64,000 nucleotides of DNA, from NCBI GenBank assembly GCA_019550975.1, contig SDWH01000011.1:62001-126000 (forward strand), given 5' to 3'. This DNA is from Bacteroidales bacterium SW299. GTDB lineage: Bacteria; Bacteroidota; Bacteroidia; Bacteroidales; Bacteroidaceae. The notes beneath the pieces are model-generated. The model was given only the letters and a program-made list of their open reading frames with translations. It did not search any database and was not told where the DNA came from. Both the position numbers and the translations under genes were made by a program. This document shows, piece after piece, positions 36,903 to 45,778 of the stretch (position 1 is its first letter; the number at the start of each line of letters is the position of its first letter).

Positions 36903-37790
36903 TTATTTGTCTTTTCTTCCGAACAATGAGAAATGCACATATCGTTTGGGGTGCTCTTGCAAGTCTTTGAGCAGGCTTGCAGCATTGGCTGTTGTCGCGT
37001 TCAGGTTGTTGTAAAGTGCTTCGTCGTTGAGAAGCAGCCCGAGCGAGTTGTCTTTGCGGTTCAGCTTGTCTGTCAGCAGGCGGACATTTTGCAGGGTTGA
37101 ATCTATCTTTACGAACGTTGAGGCGTAGTCAACATCTTTCAGGTTTTCGCTGATTCCTTTCAGGTTTTCGGTGATGGCGTTCACATTGCTTGTCAGTTGG
37201 GGAATGTCTTTGCTCATCAGCAGATGGAGGTCGTTGCTGGTAGCATTGAGCGATGCCGTTAACTGTTCTGCATTGTGAAGTGTCTTTTTCAGTGCGGGAT
37301 CTCCAAGGAGAGCATTGACAGAAGTCAAGATGGAGTCAAGTTTGGGAAGCATTTTCTCGATCTGCGGGAGCAGGTTTTCTTCTGCAGCTCCCAGAATGCC
37401 GGAATTTGCCACTCCTTTTATGGTATCTCCGGGAGTTACATATACTGTTGCCTCATGGTTGAGCTTCATGTTCATTTTTACGGTTCCCAGCATTTCTGTT
37501 ACCAGTTCAGCCTGGCTGCCTTGGGGAATGCGGAGATTTTCTTCCACTTCTATGCCTACAACGACATGTCCCGGGTTCTTGTAATTGTAGCTTATGTCAC
37601 GCACGATACCGATCTGGTAGCCGTTTGCAAAGACAGGGCTTGACAATGACAGTCCGTTGATATTCTCGAATTCCACATTGTAGTAGCTTTCGGGTTTGAA
37701 CATGCTGATTCCTTTCAGGTAGTTGATACCGAAGAACAATATCAGCAGTGCGCCGATACCGGCAAGTCCGATTTTAAATTCTTTTCTCAT
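36903..37790 (-). CDS. MlaD/MCE-domain membrane-anchored lipid transport protein
   Basis: A 295-residue protein with one N-terminal membrane helix (KIGLAGIGALLILFFGINYL). An MCE domain follows at ~37-115 (VEFENINGLSLSSPVFANGY, then VGIEVEENLRIPQGSQAELV and GTVKMNMKLNHE). A long helical C-terminal part is rich in NAxTxNLxxL-type heptads. MlaD-like proteins form a ring between inner and outer membrane that moves phospholipid. No MlaE permease or MlaF ATPase gene is adjacent. It sits 12 bp after the amidase gene, an order common in Bacteroidetes. Confidence 0.9.
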   Translation of the reverse strand: MRKEFKIGLAGIGALLILFFGINYLKGISMFKPESYYNVEFENINGLSLSSPVFANGYQIGIVRDISYNYKNPGHVVVGIEVEENLRIPQGSQAELVTEMLGTVKMNMKLNHEATVYVTPGDTIKGVANSGILGAAEENLLPQIEKMLPKLDSILTSVNALLGDPALKKTLHNAEQLTASLNATSNDLHLLMSKDIPQLTSNVNAITENLKGISENLKDVDYASTFVKIDSTLQNVRLLTDKLNRKDNSLGLLLNDEALYNNLNATTANAASLLKDLQEHPKRYVHFSLFGRKDK

Positions 37791-37802
37791 CTTTCTTCGT
37801 TT

Positions 37803-38978
37803 CTATTTGTTTTTCTTGAATTCCTTGATGGCTTGATTCACGTTTATTTTCTTTCCGTTTTTGAACGCTATGATGAAGGCGTCTTTAAATTTGCTGTCGA
37901 CTTTGTTCCGTTTTAATTTGAGGATACTGTTATAGTTTGTGTCTGCACCGTAAGTGTATTTTATCAGACCATTTTCTTTGTAGTAGCTCACGGGCGACAG
38001 TCCCTTGAAGGCCCGGTTCTTGGCGGAAAGCACTTTTCCTGATGTGAGTATCTGTATTTTGAACACGGGCTTTTCTGAAACAGTGCTGTTATTGGCGGTC
38101 TTTGTCGTTTCCGGCTCAATAGCGGCAACCGTTTCCTCGATGTCATTCTGTACGGGCGTTTCTGCATTTTTTATGTCCGTGTTGTCCGGACGGTGCCCTT
38201 CTTTGTAGTTCCTGAATGCCCTGTAGATGCATTGGGCCAGGTTTGTGCTGCCGTTTTCTGACAACAGATACGATTCTTCATTGGGATTTGTGATGTATCC
38301 CAGTTCAACCAGTACGCTTGGCATTGAAGTGGCGCGCAATACAAGGAATCCAGCCTGGTGCACTCCCTTGTCGATTCGTTTTCCCTGCTTGAACTGGCGT
38401 TGTATCATTTTGGCAAAGTCAACGCTTTGCGACATGTTCTTGTCTTGCATGAATTCAAAAATGATATAGCTTTCCGACGATCCCGGGTTGAATCCGGCGT
38501 ATTGCTGTTTGTAGTCGTCCTCAATCAGAATGACGGAGTTCTCCTTCTTGGCCACCTCCAGGTTTTCTTCGGTGCGGTGAAGCCCCAGCGTGTAGGTTTC
38601 TGCACCTGAAACCTGGCTGCTGCGCGAGGCGATCGAATTGGTGTGGATTGATATGAATAAGTCCGCCTTGGCGTTGTTGGCGATTTCTGCGCGGCGGTGC
38701 AGGGGGACAAACACATCTCTGTTTCTTGTGTAGATGACTTTCGTATCAGCGCAGTTGTTCTCTATCAGTTTGCCAAGCTTCATGGCAACTTTCAGATTGA
38801 TGTTTTTTTCCTTCCCTCGTTTTCCGATCGCACCCGGATCATGGCCGCCATGGCCGGCATCTATGACCACCGTGAAGGTTTTGCCCGGCGCCGCATGTGT
38901 TTCCTGGTATCCGGAAAAAGGCATCAGGACGGATAACATGACAGATAGTATGTAGAATCTGATAGTCTGCATAAACAT
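37803..38978 (-). CDS. N-acetylmuramoyl-L-alanine amidase (amidase_3)
   Basis: A 391-residue secreted enzyme (signal peptide ending THAAPG). The zinc amidase domain shows VVIDAGHGGHDPGAIGKRGK, EKNINLKVAMKLGKLIE, SIHTNSIASRSSQVSGAETY and VELGYITNPNEESYL, with His, Glu and His ligands as in AmiC/CwlM. It cleaves the amide between MurNAc and the peptide stem, a step in daughter-cell separation. The C-terminal ~100 residues (PVFKIQILTSGKVLSAKNRA, then LIKYTYGAD) resemble a SPOR/LysM-like peptidoglycan-binding region. The protein may start at residue 3 (38972). The MCE gene follows after 12 bp. Confidence 0.92.
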   Translation of the reverse strand: MFMQTIRFYILSVMLSVLMPFSGYQETHAAPGKTFTVVIDAGHGGHDPGAIGKRGKEKNINLKVAMKLGKLIENNCADTKVIYTRNRDVFVPLHRRAEIANNAKADLFISIHTNSIASRSSQVSGAETYTLGLHRTEENLEVAKKENSVILIEDDYKQQYAGFNPGSSESYIIFEFMQDKNMSQSVDFAKMIQRQFKQGKRIDKGVHQAGFLVLRATSMPSVLVELGYITNPNEESYLLSENGSTNLAQCIYRAFRNYKEGHRPDNTDIKNAETPVQNDIEETVAAIEPETTKTANNSTVSEKPVFKIQILTSGKVLSAKNRAFKGLSPVSYYKENGLIKYTYGADTNYNSILKLKRNKVDSKFKDAFIIAFKNGKKINVNQAIKEFKKNK

Positions 38979-39151
38979 ATATTCGTGGCAAAGTTAATAT
39001 TTTTTTGTCTTTAATCGGGCTGTATTCCGAATAAATCTTCTTTATTGCTGATAAATGCTATAAAATCCGATAAATAGATGTCTTTTTACCTTTTAATTTG
39101 CTATTTTTGTAAAACTATGAGTTCAGTTTATCCTTAAAACAAATTATTGAT

Positions 39152-40033
39152 ATGGTATTGATTGACGGAAAAGCTGTTTCCGAACAAGTGAAACAGGAGA
39201 TTGCAGCGGAGGTCGCTGATATCGTGGCTAAAGGTGGCAAGCGTCCCCACCTGGCGGCAGTGCTGGTCGGGCACGATGGAGGAAGCGAAACGTATGTGGC
39301 TGCGAAGGTGAAGGCCTGCGAAGTTTGCGGGTTCAAATCCTCTTTAATCCGGTATGAATCGGATGTGACAGAAGAAGAGTTGCTCGCAAAGGTGCATGAG
39401 TTGAATGAAGATCCGGATATTGACGGATTTATTGTGCAGCTTCCTTTGCCTGCACATATTTCAGAACAGAAAGTAATCGAGGCCATTGATTACCGGAAAG
39501 ACGTCGACGGCTTTCATCCTATTAATGTAGGGCGGCTGTCCATCGGGCTTCCCTGTTATGTTTCTGCCACTCCGAATGGGATACTTGAATTGCTTCGCCG
39601 GTACGAGATAGAAACGCGGGGCAAGAAATGTGTGATTTTAGGGCGAAGCAACATCGTGGGAAAGCCTATGGCCATGCTGATGATGCAAAAGGCTTATCCC
39701 GGAGATGCCACGGTGACCGTGTGCCATAGCCGCAGCAAAGATCTGGTGGAAGAATGTCGGGAAGCCGATATTATTATTGCTGCAATGGGGCAGCCCAATT
39801 TTGTTAAAGCGGATATGGTGAAAGAAGGGGCGGTGGTGATTGATGTAGGTACAACCCGTGTGCCTGATGCGACTAAAAAGTCGGGCTTCAAGCTGACCGG
39901 AGATGTGAAGTTTGATGAGGTGGCTGCCAAGTGTTCGTTCATAACTCCTGTGCCGGGAGGTGTCGGACCGATGACTATCGTGTCGTTGATGAAGAATACG
40001 CTGCTTGCGGGAAAGAAGGCTATTTACGGGTGA
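39152..40033 (+). CDS. folD: bifunctional methylenetetrahydrofolate dehydrogenase / methenyl-THF cyclohydrolase
   Basis: A 293-residue enzyme with the two FolD signatures: [20 protein letters not shown], and [18 protein letters not shown] near the C terminus. The catalytic Lys in [10 protein letters not shown] and the motifs [30 protein letters not shown] and [16 protein letters not shown] are intact. It interconverts methylene-, methenyl- and 10-formyl-THF, linking serine/glycine metabolism to purine synthesis. A candidate -7 element TATTTTTG lies 42 bp upstream. The CapA-like gene begins 4 bp after its stop. Confidence 0.97.
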   Translation: MVLIDGKAVSEQVKQEIAAEVADIVAKGGKRPHLAAVLVGHDGGSETYVAAKVKACEVCGFKSSLIRYESDVTEEELLAKVHELNEDPDIDGFIVQLPLPAHISEQKVIEAIDYRKDVDGFHPINVGRLSIGLPCYVSATPNGILELLRRYEIETRGKKCVILGRSNIVGKPMAMLMMQKAYPGDATVTVCHSRSKDLVEECREADIIIAAMGQPNFVKADMVKEGAVVIDVGTTRVPDATKKSGFKLTGDVKFDEVAAKCSFITPVPGGVGPMTIVSLMKNTLLAGKKAIYG

Positions 40034-40037
40034 TTTT

Positions 40038-41150
40038 ATGAAGCTGAAAAGAACTGTAGCGGGCAGGATGCTGGCACTTTTCTGTTGGGGAGTGTCAGCA
40101 TCTTGTTTTGCCGGAGAGCAGGCAGATACGTTGTCTTTGCTGTTTGTCGGAGATTTGATGCAGCATCAGGCTCAGCTCGATGCGGCCCGCCGTGAAGACG
40201 GCAGCTTTGATTATTCCGGATGTTTTGCTGAGGTTTCCCCTGAAATCATGAAGGCTGATATCGCCGTTGGGAATCTGGAAGTTCCGTTGGGAGGTAAGCC
40301 GTACACCGGTTATCCGGCATTCAGTGCTCCTGACGAATGGCTGTTTGCCTTGCGCGACGCCGGGTTTGATGTCTTTCTTGCGGCAAACAATCATTGCCTG
40401 GACAGGGGGAAGAAAGGGCTGGAGCGTACTGTCGGGGTGTTTGATTCGCTGAAAGTGTGGAATGCGGGCATCTATCGGGATTCGCTTGATCGGGCGGACA
40501 GGTATCCGCTTTTGATTGAAAAGAAAGGTTTCCGTATCGCAATCCTTAATTATACGTATGGTACAAACGGGATTCCTGTTCCTTCTCCCGGAATGGTTAA
40601 CCTGATAGACCGCAAGCAGATCCGTCAGGATGTAGTCAAGGCCCGTCGGATGAATCCGGATGCCATTATCGCTTGCATGCACTGGGGGATAGAGTATAAG
40701 CTGTTGCCGGAGAACGCAGACCGTGAGCTGGCACGCTGGCTGTTGAAATTGGGAGTGGATCATGTGATCGGTTCGCATCCTCATGTGGTTCAGCCGGTAG
40801 AGGTTGTGGATACGCTGGCGGACAAGAAGCCTCGTGTTGTGGTTTATTCTTTGGGCAACTTTATTTCGAACATGAGCCAGTTGCATACGGATGGGGGAAT
40901 GGCTGTTAAACTGCTGTTGAGGAAGGCGAACGGAAAGACACGTTTGGCCGGAAGCGGCTATTCGTTTGTGTGGACGTCGCGTCCGGTCTTGAGCGGGAAG
41001 CGTAATTTTGCAGTCTACCCTTCGGATATAAATAAGGAAAAGGTAAATGCAGCGGAGAAAAACCGCATGGAGCTGTTCCTGAACAATGTGCGCCGTCTGT
41101 TTCATGATCACTCAACAGGCATGGAAGAATACTTTTTTGAAAGAAAGTGA
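40038..41150 (+). CDS. CapA-family (poly-gamma-glutamate synthesis type) metallophosphatase-fold protein
   Basis: A 370-residue secreted protein (signal peptide ending CFAGEQ). CapA motifs are visible: SLLFVGDLMQHQAQLDAARR, ADIAVGNLEVPLGG, AANNHCLDRGKKGLERTV, MHWGIEYKLLPENADRELAR and HVIGSHPHVVQPVEVV. The fold is a calcineurin-like metallophosphatase. Despite the family name, no other capsule (capBC) genes are nearby and the enzyme activity is not known. ATG at 40038 is chosen over 40005, which lies inside folD. It lies 4 bp after folD, so the two are co-transcribed. Confidence 0.9.
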   Translation: MKLKRTVAGRMLALFCWGVSASCFAGEQADTLSLLFVGDLMQHQAQLDAARREDGSFDYSGCFAEVSPEIMKADIAVGNLEVPLGGKPYTGYPAFSAPDEWLFALRDAGFDVFLAANNHCLDRGKKGLERTVGVFDSLKVWNAGIYRDSLDRADRYPLLIEKKGFRIAILNYTYGTNGIPVPSPGMVNLIDRKQIRQDVVKARRMNPDAIIACMHWGIEYKLLPENADRELARWLLKLGVDHVIGSHPHVVQPVEVVDTLADKKPRVVVYSLGNFISNMSQLHTDGGMAVKLLLRKANGKTRLAGSGYSFVWTSRPVLSGKRNFAVYPSDINKEKVNAAEKNRMELFLNNVRRLFHDHSTGMEEYFFERK

Positions 41151-41158
41151 GAGAAATG

Positions 41159-41189
41159 TTTGCGGATTAAAAAAATATCTTTACCTTTG
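41159..41189 (+). promoter_or_regulatory. tRNA-His promoter
   Basis: TTTG (41159-41162), a 19-bp gap, then TACCTTTG (41182-41189), ahead of two tRNA-His genes. The -7 word is the same as for tRNA-Met. Confidence 0.8.
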
Positions 41190-41217
41190 CACTCGCTTTT
41201 AGAAGGATAATCAACAT

Positions 41218-41292
41218 GGTGACTATAGTTCAGTTGGTTAGAGCGTCAGATTGTGGTTCTGAATGTCGTGGGTTCGAGTCCCACTAGTCACC
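41218..41292 (+). tRNA. tRNA-His (GTG), copy 1
   Basis: A 75-nt cloverleaf with the extra G-1:C73 pair of histidine tRNAs, acceptor GTGACTA / TAGTCAC, anticodon loop TTGTGGT (GTG) in a TCAGA/TCTGA stem, and T-arm GTGGGTTCGAGTCCCAC. CCA is not encoded. Confidence 0.96.
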
Positions 41293-41325
41293 CTTCTTTT
41301 AGCAGAACATTATTATTGCCAACAT

Positions 41326-41400
41326 GGTGACTATAGTTCAGTTGGTTAGAGCGTCAGATTGTGGTTCTGAATGTCGTGGGTTCGAGTCCCACTAGTCACC
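41326..41400 (+). tRNA. tRNA-His (GTG), copy 2
   Basis: Identical to copy 1, 33 bp downstream, and transcribed from the same promoter. Followed at once by a terminator. Confidence 0.96.
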
Positions 41401-41406
41401 CCGAGG

Positions 41407-41440
41407 AGAGGAATTTCAGCGATGAGGTTCCTCTTTTTTT
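41407..41440 (+). terminator. terminator of the tRNA-His pair
   Basis: AGAGGAA (41407-41413) pairs with TTCCTCT (41428-41434) and is followed by TTTTTT. Confidence 0.75.
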
Positions 41441-41470
41441 GCTGTACGCTGCTTTCCATGCGCTTGGAGG

Positions 41471-41530
41471 CGGCAAAACAAAAAGGCATGTATTAAGCGA
41501 GAATTCAATCTCCGTTTAATACATGCCTTT
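41471..41530 (-). terminator. terminator of the threonine dehydrogenase gene
   Basis: On the minus strand AAAGGCATGTATTAAA and its complement form a 14-bp or longer stem (arms 41482-41495 and 41516-41529), followed by TTTTTGTTTT, 60 bp after the stop codon at 41590. Confidence 0.85.
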
Positions 41531-41589
41531 GTCTTATTTGCGGCGAATTCCGAATGTTCCGTCTTGCCGCATGAACTGGGCAGAATGGA

Positions 41590-42540
41590 TTAACCGAACC
41601 GTTTTTCCAGTTTTTCCAGCATGTCGCGTGTCATTGCGTCAAGGTCGTATTTGGGCGCCCATCCCCATTCTTCGCGTGCGCAGGTGTCGTCCAGTGAGTT
41701 TGGCCATGAGTCGGCGATGGCTTGGCGTAACGGATCCACCTGGTATTCCATTTCAAAATCAGGACGGTATTCTTTAATTTTCCGGTAAATGGTTTCCGGT
41801 TCGAAGCTCATTGATGCAATGTTGAACGAGTTGCGGTGGATGAGTTTGTCCGGATTGGCCTCCATTATTTCGATGGCGGCACGCAGAGCGTCGGGCATAT
41901 ACATCATGTCCATGTAAGTGTTTTGCGCTATCGGGCAGACAAACTTTTCCTTTTTTGCAGCGGCATAATAAATGTCTACGGCATAATCGGTTGTGCCCCC
42001 TCCCGGAGGAGTGACATACGAAATCAGTCCCGGGAATCTGACCGAACGGGTGTCTACCCCGAAGCGTGTAAAGTAGTAGTCGCTCAGCAGTTCTCCTGCT
42101 ACTTTGGTTACACCATACATGGTTTTGGGACGCTGGATGGTGTCCTGCGGAGTCTTGTCTTTGGGAGTTCCTCCGCCGAATGAACCGATGGAACTTGGCG
42201 TAAACACCGCGCAATGTTTTTCGCGCGCTACTTCCAAGGTGTTGTAGAGGCCTCCCAAGCCGATTTTCCATGCCAGTTGAGGCTTCTTTTCCGCTACGGC
42301 AGAAAGGATAGCAGCCAGATTGTAAATGGTATCTATGTTGAACCGTTCTACCGCGTCTGCTATTTGTTGGGGATCAGTGATGTCTACCAATGCCGAAGGA
42401 CCGGACTCCTTAAGTTCTCCCTTCGGTTCCGCGCCGGTGATGTAACCGGCTACTACATTTCCCTGATAATTCTTTCTGAGCAACATGGTAAGCTCCGAAC
42501 CTATCTGGCCGGTAGCTCCTATTATCAAAATGTTTTTCAT
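41590..42540 (-). CDS. NAD-dependent L-threonine 3-dehydrogenase (SDR/epimerase type)
   Basis: A 316-residue extended SDR protein with the Rossmann motif IIGATGQIGSEL, the Tyr-x3-Lys site in YGVTKVAGELLSDYYFTRFG and the phrase RFPGLISYVTPPGGGTTDYA, which is typical of the non-zinc threonine dehydrogenases. It oxidises L-threonine to 2-amino-3-ketobutyrate. It stands divergent to kbl, 150 bp away, which carries out the next step, so the pair forms the threonine-to-glycine plus acetyl-CoA route. Confidence 0.92.
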   Translation of the reverse strand: MKNILIIGATGQIGSELTMLLRKNYQGNVVAGYITGAEPKGELKESGPSALVDITDPQQIADAVERFNIDTIYNLAAILSAVAEKKPQLAWKIGLGGLYNTLEVAREKHCAVFTPSSIGSFGGGTPKDKTPQDTIQRPKTMYGVTKVAGELLSDYYFTRFGVDTRSVRFPGLISYVTPPGGGTTDYAVDIYYAAAKKEKFVCPIAQNTYMDMMYMPDALRAAIEIMEANPDKLIHRNSFNIASMSFEPETIYRKIKEYRPDFEMEYQVDPLRQAIADSWPNSLDDTCAREEWGWAPKYDLDAMTRDMLEKLEKRFG

Positions 42541-42690
42541 TTTATTTATGGTTGAATTTATACGGTGGCAAAAGTAGCAATTTGGCGGGAAGAATAGCGT
42601 GAAAAAGTGTTATTTCTTTAGGCTTTGTTTCTTTTTTCAGAAAAAAGTCCCATCTTTGACTTGAAATAAGAACCTTAATTCACTGCTAAT

Positions 42691-43884
42691 ATGTATGGTA
42701 ATTTTAAAGAATTTCTGACAAAAGAGCTGGCCGATATTCAGGCAGCCGGATTGTACAAGAACGAGCGTGTGATAACCACTCCTCAAAAAGCGGACATCAA
42801 AGTGAATGCTGGGGAAGATGTCCTTAATTTCTGCGCGAATAATTATCTGGGACTTTCAGACAATAAGCGGCTGATCGAAGCGGCGAAAGCTGCCATGGAT
42901 ACGCACGGTTACGGTATGTCGTCTGTGCGTTTTATCTGCGGAACGCAGGATCTGCACAAACAGCTGGAAGCTGCCATTTCTGATTATTTCCACACAGAAG
43001 ATACGATTCTGTATGCAGCTTGTTTTGATGCGAACGGCGGTTTGTTCGAGCCGTTGCTTACCGATGAAGATGCCATTATTTCGGATTCTCTGAACCACGC
43101 GTCTATCATTGACGGCGTTCGCCTCTGCAAGGCTAAGCGTTATCGTTATGCGAATGCTGACATGGCCGATCTGGAGCGTTGCTTGCAGGAGGCTCAGGCG
43201 CAGCGTTTCCGCATCATTGCCACAGACGGCGTGTTCTCGATGGACGGCAATGTGGCTCCGATGGACAAGATCTGTGATCTGGCGGAGAAGTACGATGCGC
43301 TGGTAATGGTCGACGAGTCGCACTCTGCGGGTGTGGTAGGTCCTACAGGACACGGAGTGGCAGAACAGTTTGGCGTTTACGGACGGGTTGATATCTTTAC
43401 CGGAACTTTGGGAAAGGCGTTCGGAGGAGCGATGGGCGGCTTTACTACTGGCCGTAAGGAAATCATTGACATGCTGCGCCAGCGTTCGCGTCCGTATCTG
43501 TTCTCAAATTCGGTTGCGCCCGCTATTGTGGGAGCCAGTCTGGAAATGTTCCGCATGCTGAAGGAAAGCAACGAACTGCATGACAGGCTGATGGAGAACG
43601 TTGCTTATTTCCGCGACAAGATGCTGGCTGCCGGTTTTGATATCAAGCCAACGCAGAGCGCCATTTGCGCGGTGATGCTTTATGATGCGAAATTGTCGCA
43701 GGATTTCGCGGCCCGGATGCAGGAAGAAGGCATTTATGTTACGGGCTTCTATTATCCGGTTGTTCCGAAAGGCCAGGCGCGCATTCGCGTACAGCTTTCT
43801 GCCGGCCACAAGCGCGAGCATTTGGATAAGGCGATTGCCGCATTTGTCAAGGTTGGTAAAGAATTGGGCGTTATCAAGGGCTGA
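42691..43884 (+). CDS. kbl: glycine C-acetyltransferase (2-amino-3-ketobutyrate CoA ligase)
   Basis: A 397-residue PLP enzyme of the alpha-oxoamine synthase family: NNYLGLSDNKRLIEAAKAAM, ATDGVFSMDGNVAPMDKICD, VDESHSAGVVGPTGHGVAEQ, and the PLP-lysine site TGTLGKAFGGAMGG. It splits 2-amino-3-ketobutyrate with CoA into glycine and acetyl-CoA. The Tdh enzyme for the preceding step is encoded divergently. A sequence CATCTTTG (42651-42658) could serve as a weak -7 box. A strong terminator follows the gene. Confidence 0.96.
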   Translation: MYGNFKEFLTKELADIQAAGLYKNERVITTPQKADIKVNAGEDVLNFCANNYLGLSDNKRLIEAAKAAMDTHGYGMSSVRFICGTQDLHKQLEAAISDYFHTEDTILYAACFDANGGLFEPLLTDEDAIISDSLNHASIIDGVRLCKAKRYRYANADMADLERCLQEAQAQRFRIIATDGVFSMDGNVAPMDKICDLAEKYDALVMVDESHSAGVVGPTGHGVAEQFGVYGRVDIFTGTLGKAFGGAMGGFTTGRKEIIDMLRQRSRPYLFSNSVAPAIVGASLEMFRMLKESNELHDRLMENVAYFRDKMLAAGFDIKPTQSAICAVMLYDAKLSQDFAARMQEEGIYVTGFYYPVVPKGQARIRVQLSAGHKREHLDKAIAAFVKVGKELGVIKG

Positions 43885-43907
43885 GAATCTGTTGGATTTT
43901 AAAACAG

Positions 43908-43965
43908 AAGGGCATATCTTCGGTGAAACATGCGGATGTTTTTGCGAAGATATGCCCTTGTTTTA
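43908..43965 (+). terminator. terminator of kbl
   Basis: AAGGGCATATCTTCG (43908-43922) pairs with CGAAGATATGCCCTT (43945-43959) in a perfect 15-bp stem, followed by GTTTTA. Confidence 0.85.
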
Positions 43966-44073
43966 TGCATATGCGGGCTGCTTGTGCCCTTCATCTTTTT
44001 CCGGAGGAAGCCTGCCGCAGGCTTTGCCAAGCATGGAGCATTCGGGCTGCGGCTTCTGATTTATGTGGGATGT

Positions 44074-44117
44074 ATGAAAAAAAATGCGCTATCTTGACCT
44101 TCACAGGCTGATAGCGC
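44074..44117 (-). terminator. terminator of gdhA
   Basis: On the minus strand GCGCTATC (44117-44110) pairs with GATAGCGC (44093-44086), followed by ATTTTTTTTC. It lies about 120 bp after the gdhA stop. Confidence 0.75.
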
Positions 44118-44235
44118 AAGCTACAATACAAAATACAAATACAACTAAACGAGATTATTTTTTAAAAGTGCGTAAAGATAAGAATTATAATCTCCCTCGG
44201 CACATCTTTTTTCCTCTTTTTTCTCTTTTATGTTT

Positions 44236-45573
44236 TTAAACAATTCCTTGAGCCATCATGGCGTGAGCCACTTTCATGAATCCTGCGATATTGGCTCCTT
44301 TTACGTAGTTGATATACCCGTCAGGTTCCGTACCGTATTTTACGCACTGTTCGTGGATGTTGTGCATGATGTTGTGCAGTTTTTCGTCAACCTCCTGCGC
44401 CGACCAACTGATGTGCATGGCGTTCTGGCTCATCTCAAGTCCTGAAGTAGCTACTCCTCCTGCATTGACCGCTTTTCCCGGGGCATACATCATCTTGTGT
44501 TCGATGAAGGCGTCGATGGCTTCCGGTGTGCAGCCCATGTTGGATATTTCACCTACGCAGATGACATTGTTCTTTATCAGGTTGGCTGCGTCTTCGCCGT
44601 TCAGTTCGTTTTGGGTGGCGCAGGGCAGAGCGATGTCTGCTTTCACTTCCCACGGGCGTTTCCCCGGCACGAATGTTGCGCTTGGGAATTTTTCGGCGAA
44701 CGGAGCTACGATGTCGTTGCCCGAAGCCCGCAGTTCAAGCATATAGTCGATCTTTTCTCCGCTGATTCCTTCCGGGTCGTGTACATAACCGTCGGGGCCG
44801 GAGATTGTGATGACCTTTGCGCCGAGCTGGGTTGCCTTTGTTGCCGCTCCCCACGCAACGTTTCCGAATCCTGATATGGCTACGGTCTTGCCTTTGATGT
44901 CGATCCCTTTCTTGTCAAGCATGTGCTTTACGAAGTACAGTCCTCCGAATCCCGTTGCTTCGGGACGTATCAGCGAACCTCCGAACTCGAGTCCCTTTCC
45001 GGTGAATGTGCCCGTAAATTCGCGGGTCAGTTTTTTGTACATGCCGAACATGTAGCCAACCTCACGTCCGCCCACGCCGATGTCGCCTGCCGGCACATCC
45101 ATGTTCGGTCCCAGATGACGCCAAAGCTCCAGAATGTATGCCTGGCAGAAGCGCATGATTTCCGCATCGCTCTTTCCGCGCGGAGAGAAGTCGGCCCCGC
45201 CCTTTCCTCCGCCCATAGGCAGCGATGTCAGGGCGTTCTTGAAAGTCTGCTCGAATCCCAGGAATTTCAGGATAGACAGGTTGACCGACGCATGGAAGCG
45301 GATGCCGCCTTTGTACGGGCCGATGGCGTTGTTGAACTGTACACGGTATCCCAGGTTGGTCTGCACTTCGCCTTTGTCGTCCACCCATGTTACGCGGAAT
45401 GTGAATATTCTGTCGGGTTCAACCAGCCGTTCGATGATTTTGGCTTTTTCAAATTCAGGATGTTGGTTGTAGATATCTTCAATAGAGAGCAGCACTTCTC
45501 TGACAGCCTGCAAATACTCGGATTCACCTGGATGCTTGGCCTCCAGCGATGACATAATTCTGTTGATGTCCAT
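44236..45573 (-). CDS. gdhA: NADP-type glutamate dehydrogenase
   Basis: A 445-residue enzyme with the glutamate dehydrogenase motifs GPYKGGIRFHASVNLSILKF, the lysine-rich site LPMGGGKGGADFSPRGKSD, DVPAGDIGVGGREVGYMFGM, GFGNVAWGAATKATQLGAKV and VNAGGVATSGLEMSQNAMHI. It fixes ammonia onto 2-oxoglutarate and is a central nitrogen-assimilation enzyme of Bacteroides. The frame opens at 45612, but ATG 45573 (MDINRIMSSLEAK) gives the standard length and lies downstream of a consensus promoter at 45618-45648. Confidence 0.97.
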   Translation of the reverse strand: MDINRIMSSLEAKHPGESEYLQAVREVLLSIEDIYNQHPEFEKAKIIERLVEPDRIFTFRVTWVDDKGEVQTNLGYRVQFNNAIGPYKGGIRFHASVNLSILKFLGFEQTFKNALTSLPMGGGKGGADFSPRGKSDAEIMRFCQAYILELWRHLGPNMDVPAGDIGVGGREVGYMFGMYKKLTREFTGTFTGKGLEFGGSLIRPEATGFGGLYFVKHMLDKKGIDIKGKTVAISGFGNVAWGAATKATQLGAKVITISGPDGYVHDPEGISGEKIDYMLELRASGNDIVAPFAEKFPSATFVPGKRPWEVKADIALPCATQNELNGEDAANLIKNNVICVGEISNMGCTPEAIDAFIEHKMMYAPGKAVNAGGVATSGLEMSQNAMHISWSAQEVDEKLHNIMHNIHEQCVKYGTEPDGYINYVKGANIAGFMKVAHAMMAQGIV

Positions 45574-45617
45574 AATTAGATTTTTAAAGGTGTGACATTT
45601 TGAAACTTTCACTTTTA

Positions 45618-45648
45618 CAAAGTTAGGAAACTTTCTGGTTCCTGCAAG
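45618..45648 (-). promoter_or_regulatory. gdhA promoter
   Basis: On the minus strand CTTG (45648-45645), a 19-bp gap, then TAACTTTG (45625-45618). It fixes the gdhA start at 45573, as the longer frame would begin inside the promoter. Confidence 0.65.
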
Positions 45649-45778
45649 TGGTTTCCTTGGAAAAATCGATTAAAATATGATAAAATGATACTTGCGGAGA
45701 TGGCGTTGAAAATATTTGCAAATGTCGTCCGAAATCCCGAATTTTGCTTGTCTATTAACCGTTTAAATCAGAGATATC